This document shows positions 43,380 to 51,455 of a DNA stretch of 64,000 bases, in pieces; position 1 is the first letter of the stretch, and each line of letters starts with the position of its first letter. Origin of the DNA: Paenibacillus sp. HW567. Its GTDB lineage: Bacteria; Bacillota; Bacilli; Paenibacillales; Paenibacillaceae. The stretch spans positions 5,423,003 to 5,487,002 of the forward strand of contig NZ_KB910518.1 in the NCBI RefSeq assembly GCF_000374185.1, in the 5' to 3' direction. Under the pieces are notes generated by a model. That model was not told the origin of the DNA, made no database searches, and worked only from the letters and a program-made list of their open reading frames with translations. A program made the position numbers and the translations under genes.

Positions 43380-44555
43380 TCACACAAACAGCTTCAGACC
43401 CGCAATCCGCTTCACCGCTTCTGCCAGCCGGTCTTCGCTGCTCACCAGCCCTACCCGCACATAACCTTCGCCATAGGCTCCAAAACCAATGCCGGGAGCG
43501 ACGACCACCTTCGCCTCATCCAGCAGCAAATCGGCGAAGCTCTGTGAGGTGTAGCCTTCGGGAACCGGCAGCCAGGCGAAAAAGGACCCGCCCGGAGCTT
43601 CAACCTTCCAGCCAAGCTCGCGCAAACCGCCGATCAGGATATTCCGCCGCGCTTCATAGCGGGCCACATTCTCCTGAACGCAGGTCTGCGGACCCGACAA
43701 GGCCGTAGCCGCCGCTTTCTGCACCGCACCGAACAGGCTGACATACATGTGATCCTGGAGCAGGTTCAAGCTCTCGATTACACTGGGGTTCCCTACGGCA
43801 AAAGCCACACGCCAGCCGGCCATGTTATAGGTTTTGGACAAGGTGTAAATTTCAATCCCCGTGTCCTTCGCCCCCGGTGTCTGAAGATAGCTCAGCGGCT
43901 GCCGGCCTTCATAGCCGATTGCGGCATACGCGAAGTCATGCACCACGCAAATGCCGTGTTCCTCCGCGAACTGCACCGTCTTACGAAAGAACTCCTCCGT
44001 CGCCACTGCACCTGTGGGGTTGTTCGGATAATTCAAGAACATCAGCTTGGCGGCTGCCGCGGCTTCAGGGCGTATGCTCCCGTAATCGGGCAGGAAGCCG
44101 TTCGCCGCAGTCAGCGGCATCCTCTCCATGACCGCCCGGGCCAGCTCAATGCCCGACCAGTAATCGGGATACCCCGGGTCAGGCACAAGCGCCGTATCTC
44201 CGGGGTTCAGCAGGCATTGCACCACTTCTACCAGTCCGGTTTTGCCGCCGAACAGAATGGCAACTTCACGTTCCGGCTCCAGCACCACGCCATACTCCCG
44301 CTCGTAGAACCCGGCCACGGCTTCCTTCAGATAGCTGTGACCGCGAAACGGAGGGTATTTATGATTCAGAGGGTTCGCCGCCGCCGCTTGCAGCGCCTCG
44401 ACAATGTGATCCGGGGTGGGCATATCGGGATTGCCCTGGCCCAGATTAATCACATCATGCCCCGCTGCCGAGGCAAGGGCCGCTCTCCCGACAAGCGCAG
44501 CAAAAAACTGCTTGGGCAACGATTGGAGCATTGTAGAAGGCTCGAAAATGTTCAC
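43380..44555 (-). CDS. PLP-dependent class I/II aminotransferase
   Basis: A 391-residue fold-type I enzyme: DVINLGQGNPDMPTPDHI (about 34-51), YPPFRGHSYLKEAV, the substrate block DPGYPDYWSG, the Asn/Asp contacts in NYPNNPTG and VHDFAYA, and the PLP lysine in TLSKTYNMAGWR. Close to the LL-DAP/alanine/methionine-type group of Bacillales. Substrate undetermined; the nitrilase-family amidase at 46.4 kb, often paired with such enzymes in ketoacid or methionine salvage, is 2 kb away but not in the same operon. GTG start behind GGAGAGGGTG. Confidence 0.9.
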   Translation of the reverse strand: MNIFEPSTMLQSLPKQFFAALVGRAALASAAGHDVINLGQGNPDMPTPDHIVEALQAAAANPLNHKYPPFRGHSYLKEAVAGFYEREYGVVLEPEREVAILFGGKTGLVEVVQCLLNPGDTALVPDPGYPDYWSGIELARAVMERMPLTAANGFLPDYGSIRPEAAAAAKLMFLNYPNNPTGAVATEEFFRKTVQFAEEHGICVVHDFAYAAIGYEGRQPLSYLQTPGAKDTGIEIYTLSKTYNMAGWRVAFAVGNPSVIESLNLLQDHMYVSLFGAVQKAAATALSGPQTCVQENVARYEARRNILIGGLRELGWKVEAPGGSFFAWLPVPEGYTSQSFADLLLDEAKVVVAPGIGFGAYGEGYVRVGLVSSEDRLAEAVKRIAGLKLFV

Positions 44556-44583
44556 TGGCAGGAGTCACCCTCTCCGGCATTAA

Positions 44584-44880
44584 TTATTTACTGAGCAGTT
44601 CGCCGTTAAAGGCCTTAACGTCGAGCGGAGCCGTTAGGAACTCGCCTGCTTTTGCCGCAAAGCCGGTAAAATGGGCGCTTGAATTGTGGCTGGATACAGC
44701 CTCCATATCGCGCCAGGTTTCTACCATGATATAGGAATTCTCCTGTTCAGCATGCTTGTACAGCTCGTAAGAAATATTGCCTTCTTCCTTATGGGTAGCA
44801 GCAAGCAGCGTCTTGGCTTCAGCCAAAAACTGCTCCTCGCGGGCAGGATTAACTTGCATTAAGGCATGAATAATGATCAT
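44584..44880 (-). CDS. Putative quinol monooxygenase (ABM family, YgiN-like)
   Basis: A 98-residue ABM-fold protein: IHALMQVNPAREEQFLAEAKTLL, then GNISYELYKHAEQENSYIMVETW, with the conserved His/Asn pair in SSHNSSAHFTGF. YgiN-type enzymes oxidise quinols. Strong AGGAGG upstream. Third gene after marR and the nitroreductase in the same direction, fitting quinone or electrophile detoxification. Confidence 0.87.
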   Translation of the reverse strand: MIIIHALMQVNPAREEQFLAEAKTLLAATHKEEGNISYELYKHAEQENSYIMVETWRDMEAVSSHNSSAHFTGFAAKAGEFLTAPLDVKAFNGELLSK

Positions 44881-44940
44881 GGACAGTTCCTCCTAAAGTA
44901 TGGTTGGCATGCTACGGAAGCATACGCTTAGTTTATTAGT

Positions 44941-45576
44941 TTATTTCCACTGTGCAATGGCATCAATCGGCAGGCGTACAGAAGCATAACCTTCATCTGC
45001 GGCTTTACCGATGGAGATCAGCATTACAGGAATATAACGGTCCTTGTCCATGCCGAAGATTTCGGCAATCTTGTCTTTCTCGAAGCCGCCGATAGCGTTG
45101 GTATCGTAGCCGTGGGCACGGGCGGCCAGCATCAACTGCATGGAGACAAGACCTCCGTCGATCATAATGGTTTCTCTGTTCACATCAGCGGGCAGAACCG
45201 AGAAATGGGCAGTCAGGGCCGCAAGCTGTCTTTCTTTTACCTCAGCAGGCATCAGTCCGCGTTTAACAGCCGTACCATAAATTTCTTCGGCATTATCGAA
45301 GTTGTTCATATCCCCGAACACGGCAATCATCGCTGCGGAGGTCTCTACCTGCAGTTGGTTGAATTTGGCGATAGGCGCCAGCTTGGCTTTGGCTTCCGGG
45401 CTTTCAATCACCAGGAACCGCCAAGGCTGCATGTTCACCGAGGAAGGGGCCAGCGTAGCTTCAGTAAGAATCTCGGTCATTTCCTCTTTGCTGATTTTGA
45501 CGGATGTGTCATATTTGCGGATGGAACGGCGGCCTGTGATAATACTTGTGAAATCATTGGTTTTGGTAGTGTTCAT
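44941..45576 (-). CDS. NAD(P)H nitroreductase family flavoprotein
   Basis: A 211-residue FMN-dependent oxidoreductase: GRRSIRKYDTSVKISKEEM at the N-terminus (FMN-phosphate arginines), TLAPSSVNMQPWRFLVIES, and the C-terminal YIPVMLISIGKAADEG. Similar to HypO/YfkO-type enzymes reducing quinones or nitro compounds. AAGGAG precedes the ATG; the 40-base gap to marR contains AACTATAA twice, 11 bases apart, a possible extra regulator site. Confidence 0.9.
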   Translation of the reverse strand: MNTTKTNDFTSIITGRRSIRKYDTSVKISKEEMTEILTEATLAPSSVNMQPWRFLVIESPEAKAKLAPIAKFNQLQVETSAAMIAVFGDMNNFDNAEEIYGTAVKRGLMPAEVKERQLAALTAHFSVLPADVNRETIMIDGGLVSMQLMLAARAHGYDTNAIGGFEKDKIAEIFGMDKDRYIPVMLISIGKAADEGYASVRLPIDAIAQWK

Positions 45577-45616
45577 TGTACAATAAACTCCTTTATAGTT
45601 GGATTATAGTTTATAG

Positions 45617-46045
45617 CTACAGCAGATTAATATTGTGCTGCAGCCGGGCAAGCATATCTGCGAGCGTAATGCGCTCCTGTTCATTGAAGCCGCTAAGCAA
45701 GCTGCTGATGAACCGGCTTTTCTCTTCCCGGTAAGACCGAATTTTCTCCCGGCCCTGCCCGGTCAGCGTAACAAGAGTAACTCTGTTGTCGGCAGGATTG
45801 TTGCGGCGGGAGATCATGCCGCTATCCTCCAGACTTTTGAGGTGGCGGGTGACGGCTGCCGCGTCGATGTCAACCTGCTTTTGCAGCGAAATCTGGCTGA
45901 TCTCGTCAACCTGAAACAGCTCATGGAGCAGACGGAGGCGTGTGGGACTTATGCCGGCACAGCGCTCGAATTTCGGAGTGACCGCTTTGTTCAGCCCCTG
46001 CAGCAGTTCAAAGACACGTTCTTCCTCAGGCAGATGTCCAGTCAA
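45617..46045 (-). CDS. MarR/HypR-type regulator
   Basis: A 142-residue winged-helix protein: LHELFQVDEISQISLQKQVDIDAAAVTRHLKSLEDSG spans the recognition helix in register, with wing RRNNPADNRVTLVTLTGQG. A single Cys (KFERCAGISPTR, near residue 29) lies in the N-terminal helix region where redox-sensing MarR proteins often carry their sensor thiol. TTG start behind AGGGGGT. First gene of marR-nitroreductase-monooxygenase and the probable repressor of it. Confidence 0.9.
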   Translation of the reverse strand: MTGHLPEEERVFELLQGLNKAVTPKFERCAGISPTRLRLLHELFQVDEISQISLQKQVDIDAAAVTRHLKSLEDSGMISRRNNPADNRVTLVTLTGQGREKIRSYREEKSRFISSLLSGFNEQERITLADMLARLQHNINLL

Positions 46046-46180
46046 AATTAACCCCCTAACGCAAATATATTGTGCAAAATCTTTTTAACATTCATCAGTT
46101 TACACCTACATCATTGACCCGTCAACTATTATTATTACGTACTTGATTTTCTTGCTTACAGAGCCGCTTGCCCATACAAT

Positions 46181-46398
46181 CTATATAAGTTGAACTAAAG
46201 AAAATATATAAAGGGTAGGCGTGCGGAGGGGAAGTTTGGAACTGTAGGAGCGAAAACGACCGCCTTTGTCTTCAAATTTCATCCGGTAAGAGCGGTAACA
46301 ATCAAGAAATTTGAAGACAACAGCGGCCGGAAGTCCAAACATTCCCCGCAGTTACGACCAGACCCCATTATGAAAATCTAAAGTTCAACTTATATAAG
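46181..46398 (+). mobile_element. MITE-like structured element, copy 2
   Basis: About 218 bases with terminal inverted repeats CTATATAAGTTGAACT and AGTTCAACTTATATAAG. Nested inside are GGGGAAGTTTGGAACT against AGTCCAAACATTCCCC and a perfect 13-bp core stem (GTCTTCAAATTTC at 46268-46280 with 46306-46318). Inverted relative to copy 1. It occupies the divergent region between marR and the amidase gene and ends about 30 bases before the amidase start. Confidence 0.8.
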
Positions 46399-46428
46399 TA
46401 CAGTTTTCTTATATAAGGAGGCCCGTCC

Positions 46429-47208
46429 ATGAAAATATCCCTGATCCAGCTCGATATAGCATTCGGCAATCCCCAGGCGAATTATGCTTCGGCGGAACGC
46501 CAAATTCGGACGGCGGCGGCGGACGGCGCGGAGGTTGTGATCCTTCCCGAGCTGTGGACCACCGGGTATGATTTGACCCGGCTGACGGAGATTGCCGATC
46601 CTGAAGGGAACACGGCAAAGACTCTGCTGTCCGGCCTTGCCCGGGAGCTGGGAATCCACATCGTGGGCGGCTCTGTCGCGAGCAAGCAGGACAACGGCAC
46701 TACCAACAGCATGTACATCTTCAACCGCAGCGGAGAACTGGCCGGAGAGTACAGCAAGCTGCACCTGTTCCGGCTGATGGATGAGCATCTGTACCTGCAA
46801 CCCGGAGCCGCCAAAGGGCTTTTCACTCTGGACGGGGCATTATGTGCCGGATTGATCTGCTACGATATCCGCTTTCCCGAATGGGTCCGCGCCCACACTG
46901 CGCTTGGAGCCGAAATTCTGTTCATCAGCGCAGAATGGCCGCTGCCGCGCTTGTCCCACTGGCGGGCGCTGCTGATCAGCCGGGCAATCGAGAACCAATG
47001 TTATGTCGTGGCCTGCAACCGTGCGGGCAATGACCCGGCGAACACCTTCGCCGGACACTCGATGATTATTGATCCTTGGGGCGAAATCGTCTGTGAAGCG
47101 TCTGAAGGCGAGGAAATGGTCAGCGGCGTTATCCATCTGTCCAAAGTGCGGGAGGTGCGTCAGCAGATCCCTATCTTCGCTGACCGGAGGCCGGAGTTGT
47201 ACCGGTAG
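46429..47208 (+). CDS. Carbon-nitrogen hydrolase (nitrilase superfamily, omega-amidase-like)
   Basis: A 259-residue amidase with the Glu-Lys-Cys triad: PELWTTGYD (Glu near 43), KLHLFRLMDEH (Lys near 111), and LICYDIRFPEW (Cys near 145). The pattern fits the YafV/Nit2/MtnU branch that hydrolyses alpha-keto acid amides such as alpha-ketoglutaramate. Strong AAGGAGG. Downstream lies the 51-bp repeat array. Confidence 0.92.
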   Translation: MKISLIQLDIAFGNPQANYASAERQIRTAAADGAEVVILPELWTTGYDLTRLTEIADPEGNTAKTLLSGLARELGIHIVGGSVASKQDNGTTNSMYIFNRSGELAGEYSKLHLFRLMDEHLYLQPGAAKGLFTLDGALCAGLICYDIRFPEWVRAHTALGAEILFISAEWPLPRLSHWRALLISRAIENQCYVVACNRAGNDPANTFAGHSMIIDPWGEIVCEASEGEEMVSGVIHLSKVREVRQQIPIFADRRPELYR

Positions 47209-47248
47209 CTGTTGAAGAAGGTGCATATACATCATTAGACCTTGGAGT

Positions 47249-47495
47249 AACCGGCCTGGCGCAACTCAACAACGGTAATTTTGCCGTTGTTTCTGAGCAA
47301 ACCAACCAAGCGCGCCTCAACAACGGCATTTCTGCCGTTGTTTCTGAGCAAACCGACCGAGCGCGCTTCAATAACGGCATTTCTGCCGTTGTTTCTGAGC
47401 AAGCCGACCGAGCGCGCTTCAATAACCGCATTTCTGCCGTTGTTTCTGAGCAAACCGACCGAGTGCGCCTAAACAACGGCATTTCTGCCGTTGTT
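47249..47495. repeat. 51-bp hairpin repeat array (five hairpins)
   Basis: Hairpins start at 47268, 47319, 47370, 47421 and 47472, exactly 51 bases apart. The consensus stem is AACAACGGCA-TTTC-TGCCGTTGTT (10 bp, 4-base loop), followed by a linker of the type TCTGAGCAAACCGACCGAGC and GCGCCTC. Because 51 is a multiple of three the array is open in several frames on both strands, but I do not regard it as coding. Lies between two convergent genes. Confidence 0.93.
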
Positions 47496-47571
47496 AGGTT
47501 AAAAAACCCAAGCCGCTTATCTCCTACTTTATGCGCATCTTATCCACAGCCGCCGGGAAATCACCAGACCG

Positions 47572-47619
47572 AAAAAAGGCGCCGCACCTGCTGAAACCAG
47601 CAGAATTGCAGCGCCTTTC
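47572..47619 (-). terminator. Terminator of lipL
   Basis: Outer stem AAAGGCGC / GCGCCTTT around an inner CTGCTG / CAGCAG stem; the minus strand ends in six T. Confidence 0.85.
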
Positions 47620-47694
47620 GCCTTGCCTGTCTTACTCCGTTTCACCCGGATTGAACTTCCCGGGCCGGTGTCCGGTGCACCGCCCCCGGCAGGG

Positions 47695-48651
47695 CTAGCG
47701 GGCGTACCGCTCCCGCAGCACCGACGCGGCCTCCAGTACGCGCGGATCGCCGTACTGGAGATCATAGCCCGCCGCCTGCCGCAGCAGGGCGGCGGGCTGG
47801 AGGCTGACGCCGCGCCGGGTCAGCGCCTGGCGGAACCCTTCGGCGAACACCGCCGCCGAAGCCGGGCCGCCAAGCTCTTCGAGCGCGGCCAGAGTCTCCG
47901 GGCTGACGCGCGGATACGTCAGCGAACCCTCCCCGCCCGCGGCAATCCCGTAGAAGCCGCGGATCAATTCTCCGCGCTCCCGTCCGGAGCCGGAGACGAT
48001 CACGAACGCGTGCACAAAGTACGCGTTGCTCTGGCGCCGCTGGGCGATGCCGCAGAACTTGCGGCCGCCGATGGCGAGATCGAAGTCGCCGGGGCAATAC
48101 GAGCCGGCGACTTCGCCCGCCCTGATCTGCGAAGCTGCCTGCGGATGGCTCACGGCGACGGCTTCGGTGATGAGCGAAGCCAGCAGCCGGAAATCATCGT
48201 GGAAGTCCAGCTTGCCCGCAGGCTTCGGGAGAAGCAGCGACACGTTGACGACCCCGGCATCCAGCGGCACCGCAGCGCCGCCGGAATGCCGGACCGCCGT
48301 GCGGAAGCCCTGCCGTTCCAGCTCCGCCATCGCCTCACCCGCCCGGGGCAGCCTGCTGTCCCGCAGGCCCAGCGCCACACCGCCGGGATGGCTCCACAAA
48401 TGCACTGAAGGAGGCGCCTCGCCCGCTCCGATATCGCGGCACAGCGTTTCCTCAAAAGCGAACGGAAGCAGCATGTCTCCGGCAATTTCCGTAGCTGTCA
48501 CCGTCCCGCTGTCACCCGTTGCTGCCGTACCTCCGCAAGCTCTGTCAGCCTGCGGTTTATCCGTTTCATTTAAGTGTTCAAAAAGCGCCATAACCGCAGG
48601 CAGGCCGCCCTCCGCCGCCTGCTCCCGCTTGTCCGCTGGTCCGCTGCTCAT
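47695..48651 (-). CDS. lipL: Octanoyl-[GcvH]:protein N-octanoyltransferase LipL
   Basis: Moves octanoyl groups from GcvH to the E2 subunits of 2-oxoacid dehydrogenases in lipoate synthesis. The 318 residues have the LplA-like core RHSGGAAVPLDAGVVNVSLL and the LipL signature GSYCPGDFDLAIGGRKFCGI, where the Cys of SYCPG is the catalytic acyl acceptor. ATG 48651 follows GGAGGTT. The gene is visibly more GC-rich than most neighbours, with a long Ala/Gly-rich N-terminal region, and overlapping shadow frames are open as a result. Confidence 0.92.
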   Translation of the reverse strand: MSSGPADKREQAAEGGLPAVMALFEHLNETDKPQADRACGGTAATGDSGTVTATEIAGDMLLPFAFEETLCRDIGAGEAPPSVHLWSHPGGVALGLRDSRLPRAGEAMAELERQGFRTAVRHSGGAAVPLDAGVVNVSLLLPKPAGKLDFHDDFRLLASLITEAVAVSHPQAASQIRAGEVAGSYCPGDFDLAIGGRKFCGIAQRRQSNAYFVHAFVIVSGSGRERGELIRGFYGIAAGGEGSLTYPRVSPETLAALEELGGPASAAVFAEGFRQALTRRGVSLQPAALLRQAAGYDLQYGDPRVLEAASVLRERYAR

Positions 48652-48884
48652 AAATATAACCTCCAAGTCTCCACTATCTACCCGCTCTCCAGTAAAATTC
48701 TATGATTCGGGCAATACTCTCATTGTAACCGATCGCTGCCCGCTCGCGAAGCGGGACGGTGAATCAGACATTTGAAATAGCCGCGGGATACCGTTATTCT
48801 TAGGGTATAAGAAGAGGATTCATTTGGACAAGCTTTGCGCTGAAGCTCATGCTTACACAACCTACAAGAGTGGAGTGATGCCGC

Positions 48885-49793
48885 ATGACTACCCTGCAAC
48901 TAGCCAAGGAAAGGCAAATCAGCAAGACCAGACAATGGGAGCAGGCGCTGACCAGGCTGTACACTGACTATCAGAAATACTGCAAGAAAGTGCTGCGGGA
49001 TTTTGACAGTGAGGACGTCCATCAGGCGAGGGTGAACAGCCGCAAGCTGCTGACGCTGCTGTCCATTCTCGATCCCGGCCACTCCGTCACAGATAAGCTG
49101 TACGGTACACTCAAGCAGGCGCAGAAGAGACTCGGCAAGGTCAGAGACGCGGATGTGCTGATCGAAGCCTTCAAAGACAAACGCAAGCAGGCGAAACACG
49201 CTGGCGCAAGTGAAACCGCTGAGCTGCTGAAGGCAGTGATTGAGCAACAGAAGGGTGAGCGGAAGACGTACCGCAAGAAGCTGGCAGACAAGCTGCCCAA
49301 GCTTACCGGCAAGAGTCTGAACAGACAATGGGAGGTTTTCTTAAGCGGAGAACTGGAGCAGCTTGCTGCCAAAAGAGATGCGAATGTCGTCATGCGCGAG
49401 CTTGAAGTCGCCTTTGAGCAGAAGAAAAAGACCTGCAGGACCCTGTTCAAAGGTCCCGAGGCCGAATCCGCCGCTGCCTTCGACGCGCTGCATAAGCTGC
49501 GTATTGCCGCCAAGGAGCTTCGTTATACTGCCAATGCCGCGGCCTTTGCACTTAACCAGAAGTTCCATGCCGACGAAGAAATCTACAAGGACATTCAGGA
49601 ACAGCTCGGCAGCATTAATGATAGACGCATATGGCTGGAAGTGCTCGGGGCCTCTTCACCTGATAAACTGGGTGTTAGCAGAAGGGTGTGGGATGAATTC
49701 ACAGACAGTCTCAGAGCTGAAGTATTGGAAGCGCTGCAACATAATGAGGTAATTCCTTTCACCGAGCAGCCGAAGCCGTCCCATCACTCCTAA
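48885..49793 (+). CDS. CHAD domain protein
   Basis: A 302-residue, highly basic, all-helical protein with the two conserved His-containing helices of CHAD domains: DVHQARVNSRKLLTLLSIL (about 44-62) and LHKLRIAAKELRYTANAAAF (about 205-225). Family members bind inorganic polyphosphate through basic surface residues. No CYTH/triphosphatase partner is adjacent. GTGGAGTG precedes the ATG; terminates at a strong hairpin. Confidence 0.93.
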   Translation: MTTLQLAKERQISKTRQWEQALTRLYTDYQKYCKKVLRDFDSEDVHQARVNSRKLLTLLSILDPGHSVTDKLYGTLKQAQKRLGKVRDADVLIEAFKDKRKQAKHAGASETAELLKAVIEQQKGERKTYRKKLADKLPKLTGKSLNRQWEVFLSGELEQLAAKRDANVVMRELEVAFEQKKKTCRTLFKGPEAESAAAFDALHKLRIAAKELRYTANAAAFALNQKFHADEEIYKDIQEQLGSINDRRIWLEVLGASSPDKLGVSRRVWDEFTDSLRAEVLEALQHNEVIPFTEQPKPSHHS

Positions 49794-49804
49794 TATGCCC
49801 TGTG

Positions 49805-49846
49805 AAAAAGGCAGGAGGCGGATGATATCCCCCTCCTGCCTTTTTC
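49805..49846 (+). terminator. Terminator after the CHAD gene
   Basis: AAAAAGGCAGGAGG / CCTCCTGCCTTTTT stem, usable in both directions; it overlaps the last bases of the convergent thioredoxin gene. Confidence 0.9.
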
Positions 49847-50183
49847 AGTTGCCCGTTACTGCGGCAGACAATCTGTTCAGCACACCCTGGTAGACCGATT
49901 TCGGACGCAAGCCAATCAGCTTCTCCATCGGCTGGCCCCCGCTGTACACAACCACAGTGGGCAGGCCCATCACTCCGGCTTCGGCCGCCAGCTCCGGCAG
50001 CTCATCGCAGTTCACCTTCAGTATGGTAACGTCCCTTCCATACTCCTCGTCCAACTCCTCCAGAATAGGCAGCAGCGTTCGGCATGGCGCACACCACGGC
50101 GCACCGTAATCGACCAGCACCGTTCCTCCCTCGCCCAGCTTCGAGCGCAGCGTAGCTGCATGCTCCGCATTTATTATCGCCAT
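49845..50183 (-). CDS. Thioredoxin family protein
   Basis: A 112-residue thioredoxin with active site APWCAPCRTLLPIL (CAPC instead of the common CGPC), cis-Pro in GLPTVVVY and no signal peptide. AGGAGG precedes the ATG. It starts 37 bases after the end of the interrupted merR gene and was probably its regulated partner. Confidence 0.92.
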   Translation of the reverse strand: MAIINAEHAATLRSKLGEGGTVLVDYGAPWCAPCRTLLPILEELDEEYGRDVTILKVNCDELPELAAEAGVMGLPTVVVYSGGQPMEKLIGLRPKSVYQGVLNRLSAAVTGN

Positions 50184-50219
50184 CACGGTTACCTCCTAAT
50201 GTATGTGTACACATTATGT

Positions 50220-50582
50220 TTATTCTGATTCGATCTGCTCCTGCTGTATAGAAGCGATCCGCTGCTGAAGATTCAGCTTGATCTGGTTCAACTGTACGAG
50301 CTGGCGCTCGATATCCTCCAGCTTGCTGAGGTAGAGCGGCATCACCTCCGCACAGAAGGCCTCTTTGTTCTTCAGCACGCAATTCAAGAAGCCGGCGATC
50401 TCCTAAGTCGACAAGCCCAGATTCAAATAAAGCTTGATTGTCTCCACCGTCTCCACGGCCAGCGGCGAATACTCGCGGTATCCGTTGGCCTGCCGGAGCG
50501 GGGCGATCAGCCCCTGACGCTCATAATATCGCAAAGAACGGACGCTGACGCCCGTCTTGGCTGCAAGCTCACCTATCTTCAT
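50220..50582 (-). pseudogene. MerR family regulator interrupted by an in-frame TAG
   Basis: MKIGELAAKTGVSVRSLRYY is a classical MerR helix-turn-helix, continuing GLIAPLRQANGYREYS and LNLGLST. TAG at 50403-50405 then stops translation after 59 codons. The same frame continues at once with EIAGFLNCVLKNKEAFCAEV and a coiled-coil dimerisation helix to a natural TAA at 50220, giving about 120 codons in all. One base change separates it from an intact gene. The N-terminal half alone would have a DNA-binding domain but no dimer helix. GGGGAG precedes the ATG. Confidence 0.88.
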
Positions 50583-50739
50583 GGCATTCTCCCCGGGGTT
50601 CATGAGAAATGGTCTGCCCTTAGTATAAACCCTGACACCAGTGTGAGGGTCAAGGCTTTTCTGCGGCGCTCCGCAATCTTAGGGCATAAACGGCCTTTTC
50701 ACCAGTCTGTTCCTAAGTTCGGAAATATTTTTTTAACAT

Positions 50740-50753
50740 CTGGCTGGTATAAT
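50740..50753 (+). promoter_or_regulatory. Extended -10 promoter of the second two-component system
   Basis: TG-G-TATAAT at 50745-50753, about 30 bases before the response-regulator start, with a single TTAACA half-site 9 bases further upstream. Confidence 0.55.
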
Positions 50754-50783
50754 CATGTTATTTCCCTGTGAAAGGATGTTTCT

Positions 50784-51455
50784 ATGCTTAATATACTTGT
50801 TGTGGAAGACGACATTAAGCTCAATCAAATTTTCTGTACCTATCTGTGCAACAACGGCTATGACGCGAAAGGCTGCTTGAACCCGCGCGAGGCCTATGAT
50901 TTGATGTATAACACGCTGTATGACCTCATTATCTCGGATGTCATGATGCCGGAGATCGACGGCTTTGAATTCGCGGAGACGGTAAGGGCGATCAACAAGA
51001 CGATTCCAATTCTGTTCGTTACGGCCCGTGACGATATCTCCTCGAAGCAAAAAGGGTTCCGGGCGGGAATTGACGATTACATGGTTAAGCCGGTCAATAT
51101 GGACGAAATGGTACTGCGTGTCGGTGCCCTGCTGCGGCGGGCGAATATCGCCCATGAACGGAGACTGACGGTAGGCGGTCTTGTGATGGACGGCGACGAA
51201 ATGACCGCAACCCTGAACGGCAGTGACATACCGGTGACGGTGCGGGAATTCAACATTCTCTACAAGATGCTCTCCTATCCCAAGCATACCTATTCCAGAG
51301 CGCAGCTTATGGACGAATTCTGGGGCCTTGACAGCGAGACCAGCCTGCGCGCCGTGGATGTGTACATTGCCAAGCTGCGGGATAAGTTCTCGGCCTGTGA
51401 GGATTTCAAGATCGTGACAGTGCATGGGCTTGGTTACAAGGCAGTGCTGCAATGA
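50784..51455 (+). CDS. OmpR-family response regulator
   Basis: A 223-residue regulator: receiver with Glu8-Asp9-Asp10, phospho-acceptor Asp52 in LIISDVMMPEIDG and switch Lys in MVKPV; winged-helix domain with VTVREFNILYKMLSYP and AVDVYIAKLRDKF. Stop and kinase start overlap as ATGA. TTAACA-type direct repeats upstream of three nearby genes are the obvious candidate targets. Confidence 0.95.
   Translation: MLNILVVEDDIKLNQIFCTYLCNNGYDAKGCLNPREAYDLMYNTLYDLIISDVMMPEIDGFEFAETVRAINKTIPILFVTARDDISSKQKGFRAGIDDYMVKPVNMDEMVLRVGALLRRANIAHERRLTVGGLVMDGDEMTATLNGSDIPVTVREFNILYKMLSYPKHTYSRAQLMDEFWGLDSETSLRAVDVYIAKLRDKFSACEDFKIVTVHGLGYKAVLQ

Noticed and set aside
47235..47482. Open frames inside the 47.2-kb repeat array that would encode a 17-residue repeat peptide
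   Set aside because: The 51-base period is a multiple of three, so several frames on both strands stay open automatically. No ribosome site was seen and substitutions follow hairpin pairing rather than codons.
47623..48775. Overlapping plus-strand frames opposite lipL
   Set aside because: Consequence of the very GC-rich lipL sequence; no motifs, while lipL has its catalytic signature.
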